Source: Tannerella sp.
GTDB lineage: Bacteria > Bacteroidota > Bacteroidia > Bacteroidales > Tannerellaceae
DNA: 6,063 nt
NCBI GenBank assembly: GCA_031271245.1
Contig: JAISWC010000239.1
Span: 1-6,063 of the forward strand
Direction: 5' to 3'
The notes under the pieces: generated by a model
Seen by the model: only the letters and a program-made list of their open reading frames with translations
What the model was told of the DNA's origin: nothing
Database searches by the model: none
Shown: one piece after another, positions 1 through 6,063 of the stretch
How positions within the stretch are numbered: the first letter of the stretch is position 1
How the letters are laid out: each line of letters starts with the position of its first letter
Translations under genes and position numbers: made by a program

Positions 1-384
1 GGATCGGGGTGATTTTGTGCATAAGATTAGCATTTCAAAGACTCAAGGGCTTGCGGCAAAACGTCATGCATACAAATGTACAAAACCGTCCCGTGCGAAA
101 TATAACAATACAGGGCTAAATCTTTTTTTGAGGTGCTACCCCGTCAAACGTATTATCCATGCAGGAATAGACAGAGAGGCTGCTCCCGTACGGGGACAGC
201 CTCTTTGCTGTTTGGATGAACGGTCTGTTACCCTTCCTATCCATACACCGCCTTCACCCTCCGTGCACCGCTGACTGCGATATACACGCCACAGATATGC
301 ACGAGAACGCGCTGTTCTGTAGAGACGCAGGATTTCTCTGTTTGAGGTCACATTCCGTACCGGCAATTGCGCCCAAACTTTCCT
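1..384. other. Intergenic region without a supported gene
   Basis: No reading frame here resembles a known protein. The open frames present are short, lack a recognisable domain and some run straight through the hairpin at 175-204. The stretch lies downstream of the minus-strand phosphoesterase gene, which stops at 385. It contains that hairpin, a small 5-bp stem (AGAAC at 304-308 with GTTCT at 314-318) and two minus-strand matches to the TAnnTTTG box (80-73 and 152-145), neither with a well-placed upstream TTG. I saw no tRNA-like fold or tandem repeat. Confidence 0.6.
175..204. terminator. Strong hairpin, possible transcription terminator
   Basis: AGAGGCTG at 175-182 pairs perfectly with CAGCCTCT at 197-204. 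With C183 bulged, TCCC (184-187) pairs with GGGA (193-196), giving about 12 base pairs around a five-base loop. Only a short T run follows on the plus strand (204-206), and the minus-strand side is not T-rich, so the direction is unclear. It could end transcripts of the minus-strand phosphoesterase gene with a 3' UTR of about 180 bases, or of a plus-strand gene left of the window. Hairpins of the form GAGGCTG...CAGCCTC are, from general familiarity, common at gene ends in Bacteroidales. Confidence 0.45.
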
Positions 385-2262
385 TTATTTCGGCAGCCAT
401 CCGCTGTCCACATATTCCCATTCAAATTCTCCGGCGCTGTCGGCATGAACCAGCAGGAAACCTTCCTCCGTTCCGTGAAACGAGCCGCTCCACCAGTTGG
501 CACAGACGGCGCCACCGGTGATGTACTGCACGTCCTGCAGCCGTATTTCCTCATGAATATGCTGGTGACCCTGCAGGACAAGTTTCAGGTTATGTTCGCG
601 GAAGACGTCCAGTTCTTCCCTGAAGTTGCAGACCACGTCCCAGGGACTGAACTTCGTTTCTACCGCCGGATAATACAGCGAATAGACAGGCACATGCTGC
701 ATCACCACAATGGGCGTGGCCAGCGATACGTGTACCAGTTCGCGACGCAACCATTCCAGCTGTTCCGCGCCGATGCACAGGTCGCCGGCGCCGGTGCGCT
801 GCACGGTGTTGAGAATGAAAAAACGCACGCCCTGCCGCTCAAACGTGTAGTACGAATGGCCGCCGAGATGCGCGTTGAACACTTCGTCGCCATTGGGACA
901 GCCGTTTTTCTCGTCGAAATAACGGTCGTGATTGCCTATGACCGAATAGTAAGGCAGCCCGGTCTGCTCCACCGCCTGCCTGAAGGCCGTGAACATGCTG
1001 TCGGTTTCTTTTCGCGAGAGCTGATGTCCCATGTTGATGTCCGCCAGGTCGCCGCCGAAAACAAGAAACTCGGCATCCGTGCCTTTAGCCCGCTCCAGCA
1101 CATGTTTGAAACCGTTGTAGCGGTCATGGCCGTTCGCTTTGTTCAGGTGCACGTCCGTCAGAAAGGCAAACGTCAGTTTCTTCTCCGGACAGGGGGGTGC
1201 GACAGCCGGCGGCGGCGCGATACGGAACGTGGCCAGGTTGCCCTTGTGGTCGCTCGGCCACGTACATGCCGGCGACAGTATGTCATCGCCGGTCTCTTCC
1301 GGCGCGATTTTCCCGTGGTCTACGGACGCGGCCGGCCCGACAATACGGATATTGTCCAGCGCGACGCCCGGCTGCGGATAATAATAAATGAAATCAATCC
1401 GGTCGCGTTCGTCGGCTTCCGGTGTGAAAAACAGGTCATTCAATTTAGCCGCTTCGTTGCCTGCCGGCCAGGTAAATCCCGGATGTGTCACGGCGTTGGG
1501 GAAACGCCGGCGCCAGGCATCCACGTAACCGGCCTGTGCGAGCATCTGCGAAACATCCCAGGGGACGACGGCGCCGCGGTGGTCACGAATGTCTTTCGTA
1601 TCCGCCTGCCAGTCCAGATGCGACGGTTCATTAAAATCACCCCCAACGATCACGATATGCCCTTTGGCCGTTTCCGACCGGGCGTCGCGGAGGAAGCCCC
1701 GGATGGTTTCATCGCGCCAGGCAAGGCGGTTGGCAACGAGTATCGAATCCGGATCGGTCACAGGGGCTTCTATTTTGGTCCACACGGCCGAACCGTATCC
1801 GCGCGACAGGTTAGGCGCGTAATTCCGATGATCCAGGTGCGTGGAATAGACCGCCACCGTCCGCCCGCCGACCGTGATGTGCGCTTTCACTACCGGCCGG
1901 TAACAGACTTCTTTGGAGGTCGGCAGGAATGCCGAGACTTCTTCCAGTGCGTATTTCGACAGGATGCCGACCGGCAGGTTGCGTCCATCGTCGTAATACG
2001 TTTTCCCGCGTTTGGCGAGTTTGTCGATCACCTTTTTCGTCAGCGGCGTTTCGTTTTCCCTGTGGTACAGTTCGCAGAGCAACACGACGTCGGGATCCGT
2101 CCGGTCGATGACGTCGACCAGCCCCTGTTCGCCGCCCTCCACGCGCGTGGTATTTACCCACACGTTCAGCTGCAATACCTTCAAATCTACACTCTTCTCC
2201 TGCGAACAGGACACTGCCAGCCATGCGGCCAGGCATACATAAAATAATCTGCTTGTTTTCAT
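385..2262 (-). CDS. Predicted lipoprotein: EEP-family phosphodiesterase fused to calcineurin-like metallophosphoesterase
   Basis: A 625-residue protein with two hydrolase domains. Residues 1-19 form a signal peptide with a lipobox-like end (AVSC, Cys19), so it is probably an envelope lipoprotein; the residues after Cys19 are only weakly acidic, so surface exposure is undecided. The EEP domain (about 27-348) keeps Asn33, Glu64, His142, Asp209/Asn211 in GGDFN, Asp290 in RIDF and SDH at 337-339. A proline-rich linker (350-360) leads to the metallophosphoesterase domain (about 363-625), with D370xH372, GGD at 403-405, GNHD at 443-446, His523 and GHQH at 565-568. Both active sites look complete. 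Substrates are unknown: EEP members cleave phosphodiesters or phosphomonoesters of nucleic acids, inositol phosphates or lipids, and the second domain cleaves phosphoesters. I chose the start at 2262 because it gives a clean signal peptide and the promoter lies just upstream; the longer in-frame start at 2406 would put that promoter inside the gene. Confidence 0.9.
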   Translation of the reverse strand: MKTSRLFYVCLAAWLAVSCSQEKSVDLKVLQLNVWVNTTRVEGGEQGLVDVIDRTDPDVVLLCELYHRENETPLTKKVIDKLAKRGKTYYDDGRNLPVGILSKYALEEVSAFLPTSKEVCYRPVVKAHITVGGRTVAVYSTHLDHRNYAPNLSRGYGSAVWTKIEAPVTDPDSILVANRLAWRDETIRGFLRDARSETAKGHIVIVGGDFNEPSHLDWQADTKDIRDHRGAVVPWDVSQMLAQAGYVDAWRRRFPNAVTHPGFTWPAGNEAAKLNDLFFTPEADERDRIDFIYYYPQPGVALDNIRIVGPAASVDHGKIAPEETGDDILSPACTWPSDHKGNLATFRIAPPPAVAPPCPEKKLTFAFLTDVHLNKANGHDRYNGFKHVLERAKGTDAEFLVFGGDLADINMGHQLSRKETDSMFTAFRQAVEQTGLPYYSVIGNHDRYFDEKNGCPNGDEVFNAHLGGHSYYTFERQGVRFFILNTVQRTGAGDLCIGAEQLEWLRRELVHVSLATPIVVMQHVPVYSLYYPAVETKFSPWDVVCNFREELDVFREHNLKLVLQGHQHIHEEIRLQDVQYITGGAVCANWWSGSFHGTEEGFLLVHADSAGEFEWEYVDSGWLPK

Positions 2263-2297
2263 ATATCTGTCAATTGTTATCCAAAAAAATCCGGCGA

Positions 2298-2328
2298 CAA
2301 ATATACTACTGTTCCGTGAATAAAACAA
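2298..2328 (-). promoter_or_regulatory. Bacteroidetes-type promoter of the phosphoesterase lipoprotein gene
   Basis: Read on the minus strand, TTG at 2328-2326 is followed by a 20-base spacer and TATATTTG at 2305-2298, a full match to TAnnTTTG. Transcription would start near 2291, leaving a leader of about 30 bases before the ATG at 2262. This supports the chosen start codon. Confidence 0.75.
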
Positions 2329-2335
2329 CAGATAT

Positions 2336-2506
2336 CCGGGTGTAGGGTACATTTCAAATTCGCTCCGCGTCCCTTCGGTTGCCGAAACAGAGAATTTGCT
2401 GCACAAGGCAAAAAACCTGATTCCCGTCAGACAGCTGTGGGTGAATCCCGACTGCGGCCTGAAAACCCGGAATCGGGAGGAAACCGTTCAGGCGCTCTTT
2501 TTGTAG
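2336..2506 (+). pseudogene. metE: Remnant of the 3' end of metE (cobalamin-independent methionine synthase)
   Basis: The frame ending with TAG at 2504-2506 reads ...LWVNPDCGLKTR (2435-2470), the hallmark near the C terminus of MetE; its Cys (codon 2453-2455) is the family's zinc ligand. Further matches to MetE are RVPSV (2366-2380), an ENLL helix segment (2390-2401), IPVRQ (2420-2434) and EETVQAL (2477-2497). Upstream, PGV (2336-2344) is recognisable, but the usual YDIHSP stretch is scrambled and about one codon longer, suggesting compensating small indels. The frame is closed by TAA at 2321-2323, has no ATG start, and stops about a dozen residues before a normal MetE end. A full MetE is about 750 residues, so this piece of some 55 codons cannot make an enzyme. 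It sits exactly between the two divergent promoters. The identification is by recalled family motifs, not alignment. Confidence 0.82.
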
Positions 2507-2510
2507 AACT

Positions 2511-2544
2511 TTGTCCGGTATCTCGGAGATTTTTCGTACGTTTG
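2511..2544 (+). promoter_or_regulatory. Bacteroidetes-type promoter of the oxidoreductase-kinase genes
   Basis: TTG at 2511-2513 (TTTG from 2510), a 23-base spacer, and TACGTTTG at 2537-2544, a full match to TAnnTTTG. The spacer is at the long end of the accepted range. A start near 2551 would leave only about 15 leader bases before the ATG at 2566. It begins four bases after the stop codon of the metE remnant. Confidence 0.65.
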
Positions 2545-2565
2545 CACGTTTCTCAATAGAGTCAA

Positions 2566-3612
2566 ATGGAAAAGATAAAGACAGGTATAGCTTCTTACGG
2601 TCTCTCGGGGCAGGTGTTTCATGCGCCGTTCGTCCATACGCATCCGCAGTTTGAACTTGCGGCCATTGCCGAACGGAGTAAAGATCTTGCGCGTGCACGT
2701 TATCCGCAGGCGCGTGTCGTCCGCCGTTACGACGAACTGCTGGCAATGGACGATCTGGAACTGATTGTGGTCAATACGCCCGATTCCACGCATTACGAAT
2801 ATGCCCGCATGGCTCTGGAGGCCGGAAAACATGTGATTGTGGAAAAGCCTTTTACCAATACGGTGGCGGAAGGCGAGCGTCTGATAGCCCTGGCCGAGAG
2901 GCAGGGACGCATGTTGTGTGTGTATCAAAACCGACGCTGGGATGCCGATTACCTGACCGTAAAGGAAATCCTGGAAAAAGGACTTGTCGGGCAGGCCGTC
3001 GAGTTTGAATCCACGTTTGCCCGCTACCGGAACTGCATCCTGCCCGGTACATGGAAAGAGCGGGAAGGAGGCATGACATACAGTCTTGGTTCGCATCTGA
3101 TCGACCAGAGCGTGGCGCTCTTCGGCCTGCCCGAAGCCGTCTTTGCCGACATCGCGATTCTCCGCAGGGGAGGAGTGGTGGACGATTATTTCATCCTGCA
3201 CCTGCTTCGTTCGTCAGGCGCTCCGGAGGTGCGCATCACACTGAAAGCCGGCTATCTGATGTGCGAACCCGAACCGCGGTTCGTCCTTCACGGTACGGAA
3301 GGCTCTTATGTGAAGTACGGCGTGGACAGACAGGAAGCGCTGCTCAAAAACGGCGTCGTACCGGATACGCCCGACTGGGGTGTGGAAGACGAAACGGAAT
3401 GGGGATGGCTGCATACCGCAACGGACGGTCGGCACAAATATCCCAGTCAACGGGGTCATTACGGCGAATTTTACGAATCGGTATACCTGCATTTGCGTCG
3501 GGGAGCGTCCCTGCCGACGGATGCCCGGAACGTGCTGCCGGTGATCCGGATCATTGAAGCTGCGTTCGAAAGCAGTCGCCGGGGAACGGTTGTCCGCCTG
3601 ACCGGTATATGA
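2566..3612 (+). CDS. Gfo/Idh/MocA-family oxidoreductase, IolW (YvaA)/YdgJ subfamily
   Basis: A 348-residue cytoplasmic protein, no signal peptide, normal length for the family. The N-terminal Rossmann half (about 1-120) has SYGLSG (10-15) followed by VFHAP (17-21), then TPDSTHYE (71-78) and EKP at 93-95 with the family's catalytic Lys94. NRRWDADYLT (122-131) starts the C-terminal half, which holds GSHLIDQ (175-181, His177 the likely catalytic His), an HGTEGSYVKYG segment (242-252) and RIIEAAFESS (328-337). These match my memory of Bacillus subtilis IolW, an NADP-dependent scyllo-inositol dehydrogenase, and E. coli YdgJ. Substrate is not assignable: scyllo-inositol/inosose or another sugar oxidation are possible. 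Two positions differ from those relatives: Ser10 replaces the first Gly of GxGxxG, and Ser173 replaces the Asp four residues before His177. First gene behind the promoter at 2511-2544; pfkB-type gene follows after 31 bases. Confidence 0.9.
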   Translation: MEKIKTGIASYGLSGQVFHAPFVHTHPQFELAAIAERSKDLARARYPQARVVRRYDELLAMDDLELIVVNTPDSTHYEYARMALEAGKHVIVEKPFTNTVAEGERLIALAERQGRMLCVYQNRRWDADYLTVKEILEKGLVGQAVEFESTFARYRNCILPGTWKEREGGMTYSLGSHLIDQSVALFGLPEAVFADIAILRRGGVVDDYFILHLLRSSGAPEVRITLKAGYLMCEPEPRFVLHGTEGSYVKYGVDRQEALLKNGVVPDTPDWGVEDETEWGWLHTATDGRHKYPSQRGHYGEFYESVYLHLRRGASLPTDARNVLPVIRIIEAAFESSRRGTVVRLTGI

Positions 3613-3643
3613 TTATGACTGTCATTTAACAAAGTATTAAACA

Positions 3644-4543
3644 ATGAATAAATTCGAACTGTGTTGCATCGGCCATATCACGCTGGATAAGGTGGTCACG
3701 CCGAAAAATACCGTCCACATGCCGGGCGGAACATCCTTTTATGTTTCCTGCGCCATCCGTCACCTGAAAGGAATTGACTATTCGCTGGTGACGGCGGTGG
3801 GCGCTGCCGAAATGGCCGTAGTCGACGACTTGCGGGCGAGTGGCGTCCGGGTCACGGCTTATCCAAGTGCCCGTTCCGTCTGTTTCGAGAATATCTATGG
3901 CGAAAATCAGAACAGCCGCACGCAGCGTGTCCGGGCCAAAGCCGACCCGTTTACGGTCGAGCAGTTGAAAGATACGGAAGCGGACATTTTCCATCTGGGT
4001 GCACTGCTGGCTGACGATTTCCCGCTGGAAGTGCTGAAATACCTTGCCGGCAAGGCGCCCGTATCGGTCGATTCGCAGGGATACCTGCGCGAAGTACGGG
4101 ATATGCGGGTCTATGCCACTGACTGGAAGGAGAAAAAGGAGGCATTGAAATATGTGCATTTCCTGAAGGCGAACGAATACGAAATGGCCGTACTGACCGG
4201 CTATACCGATGTTTCTTCGGCTGCCGGGCAACTGGCCGGCTGGGGCGTCAGGGAGGTGTTGATTACCCTGGGCGATATGGGTTCGATCCTCTATGACGGA
4301 AACGTTTTTTACCGGATTCCGGCCTACCGGCCGCGCGAAATCGTGGACGCCACCGGATGCGGCGACACCTACATGGCTGGCTACCTGTATCAGCGCGCCA
4401 AAGGCACCGGTATGGAAGAAGCCGGCCATTTTGCCGCCGCGCTGTCGACATTGAAGATTGAGCGTTCCGGCCCTGCACAGGCCTCCCGCGAAGACGTCGT
4501 CCACTGCATGAAAACCCGTGAACAGCGAATGCCGGAGTGGTGA
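3644..4543 (+). CDS. PfkB/ribokinase-family carbohydrate kinase
   Basis: A 299-residue cytoplasmic kinase, usual length for the PfkB family, expected to transfer phosphate from ATP to a sugar, cyclitol or nucleoside hydroxyl. Visible motifs: GHITLD near the N terminus (10-15), the substrate-side PGG (27-29), the NxxE metal motif (Asn177-Glu180), the ATP-site TLGDMG (208-213) and the signature DATGCGDTYMAG (235-246) with catalytic base Asp241. GCGD in place of the commoner GAGD occurs in other PfkB members and should not abolish activity. After PGG the usual Asn of GGxxxN is Tyr33, hinting at altered substrate contacts. The substrate cannot be predicted. The gene begins 31 bases after the oxidoreductase stop without a visible promoter or terminator between, so the two probably form one transcript and act in one pathway. 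The A-rich leader before ATG has no Shine-Dalgarno, as is normal in Bacteroidetes. Confidence 0.9.
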   Translation: MNKFELCCIGHITLDKVVTPKNTVHMPGGTSFYVSCAIRHLKGIDYSLVTAVGAAEMAVVDDLRASGVRVTAYPSARSVCFENIYGENQNSRTQRVRAKADPFTVEQLKDTEADIFHLGALLADDFPLEVLKYLAGKAPVSVDSQGYLREVRDMRVYATDWKEKKEALKYVHFLKANEYEMAVLTGYTDVSSAAGQLAGWGVREVLITLGDMGSILYDGNVFYRIPAYRPREIVDATGCGDTYMAGYLYQRAKGTGMEEAGHFAAALSTLKIERSGPAQASREDVVHCMKTREQRMPEW

Positions 4544-4565
4544 CAAAGATTCAATGATTTTCGGG

Positions 4566-4595
4566 TTGTTTCTGAAGAATATTTCCGTACCTTTG
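4566..4595 (+). promoter_or_regulatory. Bacteroidetes-type promoter of the Tat-exported oxidoreductase gene
   Basis: TTG at 4566-4568, a 19-base spacer and TACCTTTG at 4588-4595: the best-spaced plus-strand promoter in the window. Transcription would start near 4602, with a leader of about 37 bases before the ATG at 4639. The exported oxidoreductase and the gene after it can thus be expressed apart from the kinase gene, though read-through is also possible because no terminator is visible in 4544-4565. Confidence 0.75.
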
Positions 4596-4600
4596 TGGAA

Positions 4601-4612
4601 TTAAAATTTTAA
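4601..4612. repeat. Perfect 12-base palindrome at the predicted transcription start
   Basis: TTAAAATTTTAA reads the same on both strands and lies 6-17 bases after the TAnnTTTG box, where the transcript should begin. It could be an operator or simply a result of the AT-rich leader; a similar but imperfect AT-rich run (6008-6020) precedes the next gene. Confidence 0.3.
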
Positions 4613-4638
4613 CTGTATTAATGTATAGATAGACAGAA

Positions 4639-5997
4639 ATGAAAAATGATTTACAAACCAAGTTGAACCGGCGAAGTTTCTTTAAAAACTCCGCGGCGGG
4701 CGTGATTGGAAGCGTATCCGTACCGGCCTTTCTGGGCAGTTGTTCTGGCGCCTCATCCAAAGAAAAGACATTGAAAGAAGTGACGGTTCCCGATGTTCTT
4801 CCGGCCGCGCCGGACGGTGTGGCGCTCAAGGCCGGGCTGGTCGGGTGCGGCGGTCGCGGAACGGGCGCCGCGTGCGATTTCCTGAATGCCGGAAACGGAC
4901 TGCAAATAACCGCTCTTGGCGACGTTTTTAAAGACAAATTGGACGCCTGCCGCAAGACATTGAAAGAAAAGGGGCAGCACATTGCAGACGAAAACTGTTT
5001 TCTCGGATTCGATGCCTACCGGAAGGTCATTGATTCCGGCGTCGACGTCGTGCTGCTGTGTACGCCGCCGGTGTTTCGACCGCTCCATTTCGAATATGCC
5101 ATCGAGCAAAACAAACACTGTTTTATTGAAAAGCCCTGTGCGGTCGACCCCACAGGCGCCAAACAAATGATGGTAGCGGGAAAACGCGCCGAACAGCAAA
5201 ACCTTTCGGTCATCAGCGGTACCATCCGCCGTTCCCAGAAAGACTGTATCGAGACCTACCGGCGCGTGGCCGGCGGCGCCATCGGCGAAATCGTCTCCGC
5301 ACACGTGTCGCGCATGGGCGGCGCCCTGTGGTATGTTCAGCGGCGTCCCGAGTGGAGCGATATGGAATACATGTTGCGTAACTGGGTGAATTTCTGCTGG
5401 ACGTCGGGCGACCATATCGTCGAACAGTTCATTCACGAGATTGACCAGATGTCATGGTTCACGGGCGACCGGCGTCCGGTCAGGGCTGAAGCCACCGGCG
5501 GACGGCAGCGCAGGGTGAACGGCGACATGTACGACCATTTCAGCGTCGAATATCTCTATGAAAACGGCCACCGGGCGCACTGTACCACGCGACAGATCGG
5601 CGGATGCGACACCCAGACCATCATCATGGTCTACGGCACCGAAGGATATACCAATTGCTACGATACCATCTACCACCTTGACGGAACCGTCGCCTGGAAG
5701 TATCCGCATCCGAAACCCGAAGACGCCGACCAGTCTATGGCCGTGCCCGACCCGTTCGTGCAGGAACACATCCGTCTGGTTACCGCCATACGTGCCGGTC
5801 AGCCGGTGAACGACGTCGAAAAACATGTCCAGTCGACCGTGATGGCCATGATGGGGCGCGAATCGGCGTATACCGGCAAGTTTGTTACCTGGGACCAAAT
5901 CATGGCCTCGACCGTGAAACTGGGACCGGAGACGTATCAGTTCGGACCTGTGCCGGACATCAAGGAAGCAATACCCGTAGCAGGTGTAGCACAATAA
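4639..5997 (+). CDS. Tat-exported Gfo/Idh/MocA-family oxidoreductase, possible lipoprotein
   Basis: A 452-residue protein with a twin-arginine signal (NRRSFFK, 10-16) followed by a hydrophobic stretch and LGSC (32-35), which also fits a lipobox; it may be a Tat-dependent lipoprotein anchored in the envelope. The Rossmann domain starts at about 64 with GLVGCGGRGTG (66-76); CTPP (141-144) and EKP (164-166, catalytic Lys165) follow. The C-terminal domain has the SGDHIVEQ segment (256-263) and FIHEID (264-269), with His266 the likely catalytic His. Tat export suggests folding around bound NAD(H) in the cytoplasm before transport, so a recycling cofactor is likely. Exported relatives in Bacteroides are known to oxidise glycosides at C3, and GH109 relatives use bound NAD for glycosidic cleavage; which applies here is not decidable, and I see no GH109-specific feature. 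It has its own promoter; another Tat-signal gene starts 27 bases downstream. Confidence 0.9.
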   Translation: MKNDLQTKLNRRSFFKNSAAGVIGSVSVPAFLGSCSGASSKEKTLKEVTVPDVLPAAPDGVALKAGLVGCGGRGTGAACDFLNAGNGLQITALGDVFKDKLDACRKTLKEKGQHIADENCFLGFDAYRKVIDSGVDVVLLCTPPVFRPLHFEYAIEQNKHCFIEKPCAVDPTGAKQMMVAGKRAEQQNLSVISGTIRRSQKDCIETYRRVAGGAIGEIVSAHVSRMGGALWYVQRRPEWSDMEYMLRNWVNFCWTSGDHIVEQFIHEIDQMSWFTGDRRPVRAEATGGRQRRVNGDMYDHFSVEYLYENGHRAHCTTRQIGGCDTQTIIMVYGTEGYTNCYDTIYHLDGTVAWKYPHPKPEDADQSMAVPDPFVQEHIRLVTAIRAGQPVNDVEKHVQSTVMAMMGRESAYTGKFVTWDQIMASTVKLGPETYQFGPVPDIKEAIPVAGVAQ

Positions 5998-6024
5998 ATG
6001 GCTCATATTTAAAATTTAAAAATC

Positions 6025-6063
6025 ATGCAAAGACGTAAATTCATTAAGAATACGTTACTGGCG
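6025..6063 (+). CDS. 5' end of another Tat-signal protein, cut by the window edge
   Basis: The ATG at 6025 opens a frame of 13 codons, MQRRKFIKNTLLA, to the last base of the window. RRKFIK (residues 3-8) is a twin-arginine motif and LLA begins a hydrophobic segment, so this is the start of an exported protein. It begins 27 bases after the preceding oxidoreductase gene with an AT-rich leader, most likely in the same operon. Its enzyme family is not visible; Tat-signal Gfo/Idh proteins and sugar-isomerase-like TIM-barrel proteins are common in such positions. Confidence 0.75.
   Translation, partial: MQRRKFIKNTLLA

Noticed and set aside
145..152. Minus-strand TACGTTTG, considered as a promoter
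   Set aside because: No TTG at the proper distance upstream and no gene start close downstream.
367..2247. A 626-codon open frame on the plus strand, opposite the lipoprotein gene
   Set aside because: It is in codon register with the real gene, so its stops can arise only from TTA, CTA or TCA codons, which this GC-rich gene hardly uses; its end at 2245-2247 is the TTA of Leu6. The translation has no domain, while the opposite strand has two complete active sites.
2263..2406. Longer N terminus of the lipoprotein, starting at 2406
   Set aside because: It would bury the signal peptide 48 residues inside, include the gene's own promoter and overlap the metE remnant antisense.
2446..2478. Inverted repeat TCCCGA/TCGGGA followed by a T run at 2498-2502, considered as a terminator
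   Set aside because: The loop is 21 bases, the T run starts 19 bases after the stem, and the sequence is explained by metE coding similarity.
3626..4546. A 306-codon open frame on the minus strand, opposite the kinase gene
   Set aside because: Same in-register antisense effect; no recognisable domain, and the plus strand carries clear PfkB motifs.
4621..4632. Tiny upstream frame ATG-TAT-AGA-TAG in the leader of the exported oxidoreductase
   Set aside because: Three codons without a ribosome site or a regulatory pattern; expected by chance in an AT-rich leader.

Overview
The window looks like part of a Bacteroidales chromosome. Three intergenic spots carry the Bacteroidetes-type promoter (a TTG element, a spacer of 19-23 bases, then TAnnTTTG). 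Start codons follow A-rich leaders without a clear Shine-Dalgarno. The proteins are typical of sugar-handling regions of this group: a lipoprotein hydrolase, Gfo/Idh/MocA oxidoreductases (one with a twin-arginine export signal) and a PfkB-type kinase. I cannot name the genus.

Layout. Bases 1-384 hold no gene I can support, only a strong hairpin at 175-204. A large minus-strand gene (385-2262) encodes a predicted lipoprotein that fuses an endonuclease/exonuclease/phosphatase (EEP) domain to a calcineurin-like metallophosphoesterase, both with their metal-binding motifs. It diverges from a plus-strand set. Between the two divergent promoters lies a start-less, truncated fragment of metE (about 2336-2506), recognisable by the zinc-cysteine motif of cobalamin-independent methionine synthase. 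The plus-strand genes are a cytoplasmic Gfo/Idh oxidoreductase of the IolW/YdgJ subfamily (2566-3612), a PfkB-family kinase 31 bases further on (3644-4543), and, behind its own promoter, an exported Gfo/Idh protein with a Tat signal and a possible lipobox (4639-5997). The first 13 codons of another Tat-signal protein follow at 6025 and run off the window.

How they may work together (inference). The set suggests catabolism of a sugar, cyclitol or glycoside. The exported oxidoreductase, and perhaps the next Tat protein, would act in the cell envelope. The cytoplasmic NAD(P)-dependent oxidoreductase and the kinase would process the imported product. The divergent EEP-metallophosphoesterase lipoprotein could release phosphate or break phosphodiesters in the envelope, but nothing in the sequence proves it belongs to the same pathway. 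No substrate can be assigned from sequence alone.
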